The notes under the pieces: generated by a model | What the model was told of the DNA's origin: nothing | The model's input: only the letters and a program-made list of their open reading frames with translations | The model's database searches: none | Part shown: one piece after another, positions 16,500 through 25,075 of the stretch | How the letters are laid out: every line of letters starts with the position of its first letter | How positions within the stretch are numbered: the first letter of the stretch is position 1 | NCBI RefSeq assembly: GCF_013409045.1 | Contig: NZ_JACCBT010000001.1 | Coordinates: 4,154,001-4,218,000 of the forward strand | Direction: 5' to 3' | DNA from: Actinomadura citrea | GTDB taxonomy: Bacteria; Actinomycetota; Actinomycetes; Streptosporangiales; Streptosporangiaceae | DNA: 64,000 nt | Position numbers and translations under genes: made by a program

Positions 16500-17466
16500 G
16501 ACCGGGGCTCAGGGTGCTCATGTAGACGCGGATCGTGGTGCCCTCCGGCCCGGTGTGGACGCGGACCAGGTCGGCGATGTGGTTGACCATGAGGATGCCG
16601 CGGCCGCCGTTCGGGCTCATGTCAGCGGGGCGGCGGCCGGCGAGCGGGTCGCTGATCGTCCCGGCGTCGCTGACCTCGCAGACGACGTGCCCGTTCTCCG
16701 CCCAGAGCCGCGCGGTGCCCGTGCCGCCGCCGTGCAGGCAGGAGTTGGCGGCCAGCTCGTTCACGGCGAGTTCGAGGTCGCCGACGGCTCTGGCGCCGAG
16801 GCCGAACCGCGTCCCCCAGTGGCAGGCGAACTCGCGGACGAGGGAGAGCGCGTCGATGTCGAAGCTCATCGCGACCGCCTCGGCGGGCTCGGCGGGCTCG
16901 GGCAGCGGCAGGTTGTAGTCGCCGATGACACGGTGCGGCGCGTAGTCGCCGCTCGGACGCAGGCCGTACCGGTCGATCACGACCGGATGGGTGGCGCGGG
17001 CGTCGGCGATCGCCACCGGGTCCAGCCGGGCCACGTCGTAGGGGCACAGGATCGTCGCCTCGCGCCCCGCGAAAGCCAGGTTGATCAGCGCCTCGTGCTG
17101 CGCGCAGGCCGGGTACTCGGTCGCCGAGCGACCGGGCCAGACGGGCTCGCCGATGATCCGCACCCGGCCTCCGGTGTGCCGGTCGGCGAAGTGCCGCAGC
17201 ACCCCCGGGATGATGCGCCCGGGATTGCGGCCCGCCTCCGCCATGTCGATCCAGGTCACCTGACCGGCGGCCGCGCCGAGGGCGCCGCCGAGCTGGGCCG
17301 TGCGGGCGCCGGGCACCGCCACGGCCACCGGCTCGCCGGCGTCGAGCCCGGCGCGGATGAACGGCACGGTGCCCGCGAGGTACTCCTCGTCACCGCGGTA
17401 GAAGAGCGCGGGGTGGACGAACGCCTCCTCGTGTGCCACGCCCGTTCCGCCGGGCCTGAGGCTCAT
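16492..17466 (-). CDS. MEDS sensor domain plus anti-sigma-type ATPase regulator
   Basis: 324 residues from the ATG at 17466, which has a GGAG ribosome site; an upstream extension is open but not family-like. The first half (HPALFYRGDEEYLAGTVPFI to about residue 160) is the MEDS domain, thought to sense small ligands. The second half is a GHKL ATPase of the anti-sigma factor/RsbW class, with the N-box LELAVNELAANSCLHGG and the G-box GGRGILMVNHIAD. Proteins with this layout are common in actinomycetes and are thought to feed partner-switching control of sigma factors. No anti-anti-sigma or sigma gene is adjacent, so partners would be encoded elsewhere. Confidence 0.88.
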   Translation of the reverse strand: MSLRPGGTGVAHEEAFVHPALFYRGDEEYLAGTVPFIRAGLDAGEPVAVAVPGARTAQLGGALGAAAGQVTWIDMAEAGRNPGRIIPGVLRHFADRHTGGRVRIIGEPVWPGRSATEYPACAQHEALINLAFAGREATILCPYDVARLDPVAIADARATHPVVIDRYGLRPSGDYAPHRVIGDYNLPLPEPAEPAEAVAMSFDIDALSLVREFACHWGTRFGLGARAVGDLELAVNELAANSCLHGGGTGTARLWAENGHVVCEVSDAGTISDPLAGRRPADMSPNGGRGILMVNHIADLVRVHTGPEGTTIRVYMSTLSPGLS

Positions 17467-17692
17467 CGTTCGGTCGCTCCGTCCGGTGCCGCCGTCTCGT
17501 GCATTCGATCGAGAATACGCGTCGGAGGGAAGCCGTACGAGCAGGGCCATGCGGACATCCCCCGAGGTCAGCCGATCTGATGTTCCGAATCAGCGGTACC
17601 CGCGAAGCGCCCTCCGAAAACAGACAATATCCGGACCAATCACGTCCGGCGCCGCGGTGTCGCTCTCCCGCCACCACATGACCGAGGGGTCA

Positions 17693-18778
17693 TTAGCCGG
17701 GCAGGAGGACCGCGTCGACGACGTCGGTCAGCCGCCCGCGCCCGCGGTGGGCGGCGCGCTGCAGTTCCGCTCCCGTACCGCCGGCGACCAGGCGCCGGAC
17801 CCCGCGGGCGACGGCGTCGAGGTCGCCGGTCTCGCGCAGCGCGGGCAGCACGTGCGCCAGCAGGTCGCCCGCCTGCTCGCCGAAGCTCGCGGGCCGTCCC
17901 GTGCGCACGTCCAGGCCCCGCCCGGCCGGTCCGTGCCGCGCCGCCAGCCAGTAGGCCGCGCGCAGTATCTCGGAGGGCGGGTCGGGCGCCCGCTCGCCGG
18001 CGTCCACCGCGTCGGACGACACCTGCACCAGCGCCCGGACGAGTGCGGCGAACACCGAGGCCTCCCCGGCCGTCGGGGCGACGTCCGCGAGCCGGACCTC
18101 GATCGTGGGCAGCCGCGCCGACGGCCGGACGTCCCAGAAGATCGTCCCGGAGTCCATCAGGGCACCGCATTCGAGCAGCGCCCCGACGAGGTCGTCGTAG
18201 TGGCCCGCCGACGCGAAGTAGGGCGGAGGCCCCGCCACCGGCCACCGCGCCCAGGCCAGCGCCCGCCAGCAGGCGTGGCCGGTGTCGCGTCCCGCCCAGT
18301 ACGGCGAGTTCGCCGCCAGGGCCAGCAGCGTCGGCAGCCAGGGGCGCAGATGGTTGCTGACCTGGACGGCGCGCTCGCGGTCGGGCATCTCGACGTGGAC
18401 ATGGCACGAGCAGATGCTCTGCTCGTCGTCCAGGCCGCGGTAGACGGCGAGGCTCTCGGCGTAGCGGGCGCCGCGGGCGATCGGGGCGGGCACGAGGTCC
18501 CCCAGCACGGGCGTCCCGGTCGCGGCGAGCCGGACGCCCTCCGCCGCCGCGGCGGCGGCCATCACCGCCCGCATCGAGCGGATCTGCTCGCCGAGCTTGT
18601 CCAGGTCGTCGCACGGCGAGGTCTTGGCCTCGGCGAGGTAGGCGACGAGTTCGGTGGAGGCGCGCTCGCCCAGTGCCGCGCCCGCCCGGCGCACCACGGC
18701 GGCGGCACGGGGGACGACCCCCCGGGAGACGGGATCGACGACGAAGTACTCTTCCTCGATTCCGAATCGCAGGGCCAT
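17693..18778 (-). CDS. Carboxylate-amine ligase, YbdK type (glutamate-cysteine ligase family 2)
   Basis: 361 residues. The N-terminal FGIEEEYFVVDP is the metal/substrate motif of the GCS2 family. ICSCHVHVEMPDRERAVQV, LAANSPYW and IEVRLADVAPTAGEA are further family blocks. YbdK-type enzymes show weak glutamate-cysteine ligase activity; the true substrate in actinomycetes, which use mycothiol rather than glutathione, is uncertain. The ATG at 18778 gives the canonical start (MALRFGIEEEY). It is separated by 226 bases from the MEDS gene downstream, so the two may be separate transcripts. Confidence 0.9.
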   Translation of the reverse strand: MALRFGIEEEYFVVDPVSRGVVPRAAAVVRRAGAALGERASTELVAYLAEAKTSPCDDLDKLGEQIRSMRAVMAAAAAAEGVRLAATGTPVLGDLVPAPIARGARYAESLAVYRGLDDEQSICSCHVHVEMPDRERAVQVSNHLRPWLPTLLALAANSPYWAGRDTGHACWRALAWARWPVAGPPPYFASAGHYDDLVGALLECGALMDSGTIFWDVRPSARLPTIEVRLADVAPTAGEASVFAALVRALVQVSSDAVDAGERAPDPPSEILRAAYWLAARHGPAGRGLDVRTGRPASFGEQAGDLLAHVLPALRETGDLDAVARGVRRLVAGGTGAELQRAAHRGRGRLTDVVDAVLLPG

Positions 18779-18945
18779 CCCACCACCTCGGGCTCGGTCC
18801 TTCGACGCTACGTCGCCGCCGCGCCCTACGCACCTGCCGGACGGTCCGGAATAGGTGGAAAGGGATCTCTTTGACCTTCTTTGACCCGGCGCTCAGCGGG
18901 CACTGTCCGGGGAGGCGCAGTGGAAGGAAAGGGAGGTGAGATCGG

Positions 18946-19074
18946 ATGCCCGGCTCGACTCCGATCGGCGTGCTCGTCATCCTGGTCGCCGTCGCCGTGT
19001 TCGTCCTGGCGGGGCTGTTCTACCTCGGCGACAAGCGCAAAGGCCCGCCCAACGGCTCGGATCGCGGCCGCTGA
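18946..19074 (+). CDS. 42-residue single-span membrane protein
   Basis: A very short gene with an excellent ribosome site (GGGAGGTGA, five bases before ATG 18946) and a stop at 19072-19074. The product has one hydrophobic span, IGVLVILVAVAVFVLAGLFY, followed by a basic, glycine- and proline-rich tail (DKRKGPPNGSDRGR). That charge pattern places the C-terminus in the cytoplasm. Nothing in the sequence identifies a function. It stands alone on the plus strand, upstream of two other very small membrane protein genes on the opposite strand. Confidence 0.75.
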   Translation: MPGSTPIGVLVILVAVAVFVLAGLFYLGDKRKGPPNGSDRGR

Positions 19075-19117
19075 GACGGGCCGCCGGCGCGTGCCGCGCG
19101 CGGACCCCCGGCCGCCC

Positions 19118-19300
19118 TCAGGGGCCGGGGTCCACGAAGTACATCGACAGTGCGATGAGGTGCGTGACGACGACCACGCCGATGCCGAAGAAGAACAGCA
19201 TCTTGGCGGGGCCGTGCGGGAAGACGGTCCCCGGCTTGAGCGGTCCGCGCTCGCGCTGCCGCGCGGCGATCCGTTCCTCGATCGGAGGCCGGCCGAACAC
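19118..19300 (-). CDS. 60-residue single-span membrane protein, coupled to the gene upstream
   Basis: Starts at GTG 19300, two bases after the TAG of the gene upstream on the same strand, with the ribosome site inside that gene's last codons (GGGGGTAG). The product begins with a charged helix (RPPIEERIAARQRERG), then one membrane span, MLFFFGIGVVVVTHLIALSM, and ends in YFVDPGP. The charged N-terminus probably lies in the cytoplasm. Function is unknown. The tight coupling suggests it works together with the 69-residue protein encoded just upstream. Confidence 0.7.
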   Translation of the reverse strand: MFGRPPIEERIAARQRERGPLKPGTVFPHGPAKMLFFFGIGVVVVTHLIALSMYFVDPGP

Positions 19301-19302
19301 CG

Positions 19303-19512
19303 CTACCCCCGGGGCTCGTCGACCACGACGTCGGTCATGATGTCGACGGCCAGTGCGATGACGCCGCCGATCGCGACGAGTGCGGCGCCCACTCCGAACA
19401 CGACCCAGTCGGGGCCCAGGGTGATGCCGACGCCGCCGATGGCGAAACCGATGAAGATGATGGCCACGGCGACCCAGGACTTGGGACGCCCGGCGTGGCT
19501 GCCAGTCGACAT
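19303..19512 (-). CDS. 69-residue two-span membrane protein
   Basis: Starts at ATG 19512 with a GAGGGAAG ribosome site. The product (MSTGSHAGRPKSW onwards) has two adjacent hydrophobic segments, VAVAIIFIGFAIGGVGITLG and VVFGVGAALVAIGGVIALAV, separated by a short turn, and a short acidic tail (DEPRG). It belongs with small actinobacterial membrane proteins often annotated as HGxxPAAW-like or unknown; here the HAGRPKSW motif before the first span is noticeable. It is immediately followed by the 60-residue protein gene. Function unknown. Confidence 0.75.
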   Translation of the reverse strand: MSTGSHAGRPKSWVAVAIIFIGFAIGGVGITLGPDWVVFGVGAALVAIGGVIALAVDIMTDVVVDEPRG

Positions 19513-19648
19513 GCGTTCGTCTTCCCTCTGCAAGGTTCGGGGGCTGGGGTCTACGACGCCGAACTCTAGCAACGCCCCTAGCCACGGGGCCTTCGGGGGT
19601 ACCCGAAGATCGCCCCGTGGCCTGGGGGCCGCCCCAGGGCGGGACGGA

Positions 19649-20827
19649 TCAGACGAACGCCCCCAGACCGGTCGCCGCGCGTCCGACGATCAGCGTGTTG
19701 ATCTCCCGGGTGCCCTCGTAGGAGTAGAGGGCCTCGGCGTCGGCGACGAACCGGCCGATGCCGTAGTCGAGGACGATCCCGTTGCCCGCCATCAGCTCGC
19801 GCGCCCAGCCGACCGCCTCGCGCATGCGGCTGGTGCAGTAGGCCTTGGCGAGCGCGGAGTGCTCGTCGCGGTAGAGGCCCTCGTCCTGGAGCTGGGCGAG
19901 CCGCACCACCATGCCGAGAGAGGCGGTGGCGTTGCCGAGCATCCTGACCAGAAGGTCCTGGACGAGCTGGAACTTGGCGATCGGCCGCCCGAACTGCTCG
20001 CGCTCCACCGCGTAGTCGCGGGCGATCTCGTAGGCGGCGAGCATCACCCCGACGGCCTGCCAGGCGACGCCGCTGCGGGTCTGGCGCAGGATCGCGGCGG
20101 TGTCCCGGAACCCGTTCGCCCCGGCCAGCCGGTCGGACTCGGGGACCCGGCAGTCCTCCAGGAGGATGTCGGCGTTCTGCACGGTCCGCAGCGCGATCTT
20201 GTTCTCGATCCGGGTCGCGGTGAACCCGGGTGCGCCCTTCGCGACCACGAACCCCTTCACCTGGTCGTCGGCCTCGTCCCTGGCCCACACGACGGTGTGG
20301 TCGGCGAAGGTGGCGTTGCCGATCCAGCGCTTGGCGCCGTTCAGCACCCAGTGGTCGCCGTCGCGCCGCGCCGTGGTGCGCAGGCCCAGCGCGACGTCCG
20401 AACCGCCCTCCGGCTCGGTGAGCGCGAACGCGCCGATCTTCTCCATCCGCCCCATCGCGGGCAGCCAGCGCTCGCGCTGCTCCGGGGAGCCGCACCGCCC
20501 GATGCTGCCCATCGCGAGCCCGGCGTGCACTCCGAAGAACGTCGCCATGGACGGATCCACGCGGGCCATGTCCATCGCGAGGAACCCGGTGAGCAGGCTG
20601 CTCGGCTTGTCGCCCGGGCACTCGTCGTAGGCCAGGCCGGCGATGCCGAGCTCCCCGTACTGCGGGATCAGGTCGAACGGGAACTCCGCCCGCCCCCAGC
20701 AGTCGTTGGCGATCGGCGCGATCTTCGCCTCCAGGAAGCCGCGCACCCTCCCGAGGATCTCCTTCTCCCGCTCGTCGAGGAGTTCCTGCATGTGGTAGAG
20801 GTCGCCGGGGAGTGATTCCAGGGTCAT
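19649..20827 (-). CDS. Acyl-CoA dehydrogenase, glutaryl-CoA dehydrogenase-like
   Basis: 392 residues from the ATG at 20827, which sits five bases after a GGGGGG ribosome site; an in-frame GTG two codons earlier is too close to that site. All blocks of the FAD-dependent acyl-CoA dehydrogenase fold are present: AFALTEPEGGSDVA, the flavin contact KRWIGNATFADHTVVWA, and the C-terminal SYEGTREINTLIVGRAATG, where the glutamate is the expected catalytic base. The pattern EPEGGSDV with YEGT and INTLIVGR resembles the glutaryl-CoA dehydrogenase branch. It oxidises an acyl-CoA to the enoyl form and passes electrons to ETF. It is divergent from mutA. Confidence 0.88.
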   Translation of the reverse strand: MTLESLPGDLYHMQELLDEREKEILGRVRGFLEAKIAPIANDCWGRAEFPFDLIPQYGELGIAGLAYDECPGDKPSSLLTGFLAMDMARVDPSMATFFGVHAGLAMGSIGRCGSPEQRERWLPAMGRMEKIGAFALTEPEGGSDVALGLRTTARRDGDHWVLNGAKRWIGNATFADHTVVWARDEADDQVKGFVVAKGAPGFTATRIENKIALRTVQNADILLEDCRVPESDRLAGANGFRDTAAILRQTRSGVAWQAVGVMLAAYEIARDYAVEREQFGRPIAKFQLVQDLLVRMLGNATASLGMVVRLAQLQDEGLYRDEHSALAKAYCTSRMREAVGWARELMAGNGIVLDYGIGRFVADAEALYSYEGTREINTLIVGRAATGLGAFV

Positions 20828-20965
20828 GACCACCCCCCTTCCCGGACCGCGCCCCGCTAACCGGCCGCCCGCGCCCGCCGGCCGGGGGCCCGCGCCGGGC
20901 GCCGCGTACTGGTCAGCGGGACCCGGTTTCGAGCCGGATTCGGTCGCTCACCTACGATCCAGGAC

Positions 20966-22789
20966 ATGACGGTGCCGCCTGAGGAACTCGAACTGGCCGC
21001 CGCCTTCCCCACGGCCGACCGCGACCGGTGGCGGGAGATGGTGAAGGGGGTGCTGCGCAGGTCCGGCGCGGCGGGCGAGGACACCCCCCTCGACGAGATC
21101 GAGGGTCTGCTGACCCGGGACTCCTACGACGGAGTGCCCATCGCCGCGCTCTACACCCGCGACGACGCGCCGCCCGGACGTCCCGGGCTGGCCCCCTACG
21201 TGCGCGAGGTGCGCCCCGACGGCGAGGGGATCGCCGGATGGGACGTCCGGCAGCGGCACGCGCACCCCGACCCGGCCGTCACCCGCGAGGCGATCCTCGC
21301 CGACCTGGAGAACGGCGCCACCTCCGTGTGGCTGCGGCTCGGCGAGGGCGGCCTGCCCGTGGCCGCGCTCCCCGAGGCGCTGCGCGGCGTCCTGCTCGAC
21401 CTGGCCCCCGTGGTGCTGGACGCGGGGGCGTCGGCGGGCGAGGCCGCGGAGGCGTTCCTGGCCCTGGTCGCCGAGCGCGGGAACGCGGCCGTCGCGTCCG
21501 GCAGTCTCGGTGCCGACCCGCTCGGCCTCGCGGCGCGCACCGGCACGCCAGGTTCGCTGGACGAGGCCGCCGCGCTCGCCGTCCGCTGCGTCCGCGAGTT
21601 CCCCGGGCTGCGCGCGGTCGTCGCCGACGGGACCCCGTACCACGACGCGGGCGGCGGCGACGCCGAGGAACTGGGCGCCGCCGTCGCCGCCGGCGTCGCG
21701 TACCTGCGCGCCCTGACCGGCGCCGGGCTGAGCGTGGACGAGGCGTTCGGGCAGATCGAGTTCCGCCTCGCCGTCAACGCCGACCAGTTCGCCTCGATCG
21801 CCAAGCTCCGCGCCGCCCGCCGCCTGTGGGCGCGGGTCGCGGAGGTCAGCGGCGCCGCGGAGGGCACCGCCGCGCGCGTCCACGCGGTCACCTCGTCGGC
21901 GATGATGACGCGGCGCGACCCGTGGGTGAACATGCTGCGCACCACCATCGCGACGTTCGCCGCCGGGGTCGGCGGCGCGGACGCGGTCACCGTCCAGCCG
22001 TTCGACGCCCGCCTCGGCCTGCCCGACGGCTTCGCCCGGCGCATCGCCCGCAACACCCAGACGCTGCTGCTGGAGGAATCGAGCCTCGCCCGCGTCGTCG
22101 ACCCGGCGGGCGGCTCCTGGTACGCCGAGAGCCTCACCGAGGGGCTCGCCCAGGCCGCCTGGACCTGGTTCACCGAGATCGAGAAGGCCGGGGGCCTGGC
22201 CGCCGCCCTCGACTCGGGCCTCGTCGCCCGCCGCCTCGCCGCCACCTGGGAGCGGCGGCGCAAGGACGTCGCCCGCCGCAAGGCGCCGCTCACCGGCATC
22301 AGCGAGTTCCCCAACCTCACCGAGACGCTGCCACAGCGCGCCCCGGCGCCACCGGGGCCCGGCGGCGGCCTCCCGACCGTCGCCTACGCGCAGGACTTCG
22401 AGGCCCTGCGCGATCGCTCCGACGCCCACGCCGAGGCCACCGGCGCCCCTCCGAAGGTCTTCCTCGCGACGCTCGGGCCGATCGCCGCCCACACGGCGCG
22501 CGCGTCGTTCGCCGCCAACCTCTTCCAGGCCGGCGGGATCGAGACGATCACGGGCGCCCCCGAGGAGTTCGGGACGTCCGGCGCCGCGGTCGCCTGCATC
22601 TGCTCCAGCGACGCCCTCTACGAGGAGGGCGCCGCGGAGGCCGCGCGGGTTCTGCGGGACGCGGGTGCGGTGAAGGTCTGGCTGGCGGGTAAGGGAACCT
22701 ACGAGGGGGTCGACGCCCGCGTGCACGCGGGATGCGACGCGATCGAGGTGCTGGAGACCACCCTCCACGATCTGGGAGTGAACGAATGA
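20966..22789 (+). CDS. mutA: Methylmalonyl-CoA mutase small subunit
   Basis: 607 residues, typical of the small (beta) subunit, which forms a heterodimer with MutB but does not bind cobalamin. The TIM-barrel half is recognisable (VEPFDAR-like region at TVQPFDARLGLPDGFARRIA, then RNTQTLLLEESSLARVVDPA and GGSWYAE). The C-terminal region (GAPPKVFLATLGPIAAHTA) is a degenerate B12-fold that lacks the DGHDRG motif, as expected. With MutB it converts methylmalonyl-CoA and succinyl-CoA into each other in propionate and odd-chain or branched-chain catabolism. Its stop overlaps the mutB start (ATGA), indicating coupled synthesis of equal amounts. Confidence 0.95.
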   Translation: MTVPPEELELAAAFPTADRDRWREMVKGVLRRSGAAGEDTPLDEIEGLLTRDSYDGVPIAALYTRDDAPPGRPGLAPYVREVRPDGEGIAGWDVRQRHAHPDPAVTREAILADLENGATSVWLRLGEGGLPVAALPEALRGVLLDLAPVVLDAGASAGEAAEAFLALVAERGNAAVASGSLGADPLGLAARTGTPGSLDEAAALAVRCVREFPGLRAVVADGTPYHDAGGGDAEELGAAVAAGVAYLRALTGAGLSVDEAFGQIEFRLAVNADQFASIAKLRAARRLWARVAEVSGAAEGTAARVHAVTSSAMMTRRDPWVNMLRTTIATFAAGVGGADAVTVQPFDARLGLPDGFARRIARNTQTLLLEESSLARVVDPAGGSWYAESLTEGLAQAAWTWFTEIEKAGGLAAALDSGLVARRLAATWERRRKDVARRKAPLTGISEFPNLTETLPQRAPAPPGPGGGLPTVAYAQDFEALRDRSDAHAEATGAPPKVFLATLGPIAAHTARASFAANLFQAGGIETITGAPEEFGTSGAAVACICSSDALYEEGAAEAARVLRDAGAVKVWLAGKGTYEGVDARVHAGCDAIEVLETTLHDLGVNE

Positions 22790-25008
22790 TCCCCGACTTC
22801 GCCGAGGTCGACCTCGGGACGGCGCCCCCCGCCGACGAGGCCGCCAAGCGGTGGCGCGCCGCGGTCGCCGACGCCACCGGCGCCGACCCCGAGGCCCAGA
22901 CCTGGGACACCCCGGAGGGCATCGGCGTCAAGCCCCTCTACACCGGCGACGACCTGGCCGGGCTCGACTTCCTCGGCACCTATCCGGGCGTCGCGCCGTT
23001 CCTGCGCGGCCCCTATCCGGCGATGTACGCCACCCAGCCGTGGACGATCCGGCAGTACGCCGGCTTCTCCACCGCCGAGGAGTCCAACGCCTTCTACCGG
23101 CGCAACCTCGCGGCCGGGCAGAAGGGCCTGTCGGTGGCCTTCGACCTGGCCACGCACCGCGGCTACGACTCCGACCACCCGCGCGTGGCCGGCGACGTCG
23201 GCATGGCCGGGGTCGCGATCGACTCCATCTACGACATGCGGCAGCTCTTCGACGGCATCCCGCTGGACCGGATGAGCGTGTCGATGACCATGAACGGCGC
23301 CGTCCTGCCCGTCCTCGCGCTGTACATCGCCGCCGCGCAGGAGCAGGGGGTGGAGCCGGAGGCGCTTGCGGGGACCATCCAGAACGACATCCTCAAGGAG
23401 TTCATGGTCCGCAACACCTACATCTACCCGCCGCAGCCGTCCATGCGGATCATCTCCGACATCTTCGCGTTCACCTCGCAGCGGATGCCGAAGTACAACT
23501 CCATCTCGATCTCCGGCTACCACATCCAGGAGGCCGGGGCCACCGCCGACCTGGAGCTCGCCTACACGCTCGCCGACGGCGTCGAGTACATCCGCGCCGG
23601 GCGCGAGGCGGGCCTCGACATCGACGCGTTCGCGCCGCGCCTGTCGTTCTTCTGGGCGATCGGGATGAACTTCTTCATGGAGGTCGCCAAGCTCCGCGCC
23701 GCGCGGCTGCTGTGGGCGCGGCTGGTGAAGACGTTCGGGCCGCGCAACCCCAAGTCGCTGTCGCTACGGACGCACTCGCAGACGTCCGGCTGGTCGCTGA
23801 CCGCGCAGGACGTGTTCAACAACGTCGCCCGCACCTGCGTCGAGGCCATGGCCGCCACGCAGGGGCACACCCAGTCCCTGCACACCAACGCCCTGGACGA
23901 GGCCCTCGCGCTGCCGACCGACTTCTCGGCCCGTATCGCCCGCAACACCCAGCTCGTCCTGCAGCAGGAGTCCGGGACGACCCGCACCATCGACCCCTGG
24001 GGCGGCAGCGCCTACGTCGAGCGGCTCACCTACGACCTCGCCCGCCGCGCCTGGGGCCACATCACCGAGGTCGAGCAGGCCGGCGGCATGGCCAAGGCGA
24101 TCGACGAGGGGCTGCCCAAGCTGCGCATCGAGGAGGCCGCCGCCCGCACCCAGGCCCGCATCGACTCCGGGCGGCAGCCCGTCATCGGCGTCAACAAGTA
24201 CCGGCCCGACGTCGAGCAGGAGATCGAGGTCCTCAAGGTCGACAACGCCTCCGTCCGCGCGCAGCAGATCGACAAGCTGCGCCGGCTGCGCGAGGAGCGC
24301 GACGAGACCGTGACGCGGGCCGCGCTGGAGGCGCTCACCCGCACCGCCGGGGCCGCCGAGGACGGCACCCGCCCGCGGGGCCTGGAGCACAACCTGCTCG
24401 CGCTCGCCATCGACGCCGCCCGGGCCAAGGCCACCGTCGGCGAGATCTCCGACGCCCTGGAGCGGGCCTACGGGCGGCACGCGGCGCAGATCCGTACGAT
24501 CTCCGGTGTGTACCGGGAAGAGGCGGGGCGGGTGACGGGCATCGAGAGGGCGCGGGCCGCGGCCGCCGCGTTCGAGGAGGCCGAGGGCCGCCGCCCCCGC
24601 ATCCTCGTGGCCAAGATGGGGCAGGACGGCCACGACCGCGGCCAGAAGGTGATCGCGACCGGGTTCGCCGACCTCGGCTTCGACGTCGACGTGGGCCCGC
24701 TGTTCCAGACCCCCGGCGAGGTGGCCCTGCAGGCCGTCGAGGCCGACGTGCACATCGTCGGCGTCAACTCGCTCGCCGCCGGCCACCTGACGCTGGTCCC
24801 CGCGCTGCGCGAGGAGCTGGCCGCGCTGGGCCGCGGCGACATCATGATCGTCGTCGGCGGCGTCATCCCGCCCGGGGACTTCGAGGAGCTGCGCGCCGCC
24901 GGCGCCTCGGCGATCTTCCCGCCCGGCACCGTCCTGGCCGACGCGGCGATCGGCCTGCTGGAGGAGCTCACCGCCGCGCTCGGGCACGCCGTGCCCGAGC
25001 ACTCCTGA
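22786..25008 (+). CDS. mutB: Methylmalonyl-CoA mutase large subunit
   Basis: 740 residues from the ATG at 22786, which overlaps the mutA stop; the frame runs 18 codons upstream inside mutA but the ATGA junction is the obvious start. The protein has the catalytic barrel (YPTM-like PYPAMYATQPWTIRQYAGFS, NSISISGYHIQEAGA) and the C-terminal cobalamin-binding domain with KMGQDGHDRGQKVIA, in which His616 is the lower axial ligand of cobalt. It forms the active alpha-beta mutase with MutA. The next gene, meaB, encodes the chaperone GTPase, so the operon provides both enzyme and repair factor. Full length, with no unusual changes seen. Confidence 0.97.
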   Translation: MIPDFAEVDLGTAPPADEAAKRWRAAVADATGADPEAQTWDTPEGIGVKPLYTGDDLAGLDFLGTYPGVAPFLRGPYPAMYATQPWTIRQYAGFSTAEESNAFYRRNLAAGQKGLSVAFDLATHRGYDSDHPRVAGDVGMAGVAIDSIYDMRQLFDGIPLDRMSVSMTMNGAVLPVLALYIAAAQEQGVEPEALAGTIQNDILKEFMVRNTYIYPPQPSMRIISDIFAFTSQRMPKYNSISISGYHIQEAGATADLELAYTLADGVEYIRAGREAGLDIDAFAPRLSFFWAIGMNFFMEVAKLRAARLLWARLVKTFGPRNPKSLSLRTHSQTSGWSLTAQDVFNNVARTCVEAMAATQGHTQSLHTNALDEALALPTDFSARIARNTQLVLQQESGTTRTIDPWGGSAYVERLTYDLARRAWGHITEVEQAGGMAKAIDEGLPKLRIEEAAARTQARIDSGRQPVIGVNKYRPDVEQEIEVLKVDNASVRAQQIDKLRRLREERDETVTRAALEALTRTAGAAEDGTRPRGLEHNLLALAIDAARAKATVGEISDALERAYGRHAAQIRTISGVYREEAGRVTGIERARAAAAAFEEAEGRRPRILVAKMGQDGHDRGQKVIATGFADLGFDVDVGPLFQTPGEVALQAVEADVHIVGVNSLAAGHLTLVPALREELAALGRGDIMIVVGGVIPPGDFEELRAAGASAIFPPGTVLADAAIGLLEELTAALGHAVPEHS

Positions 25009-25075
25009 GGAGCGCCGCGGGAGTGACGAGGGAAGGCGGCGCCGCGGGGCGCCCGGCGGGCGCTCGGGGAGCGCC

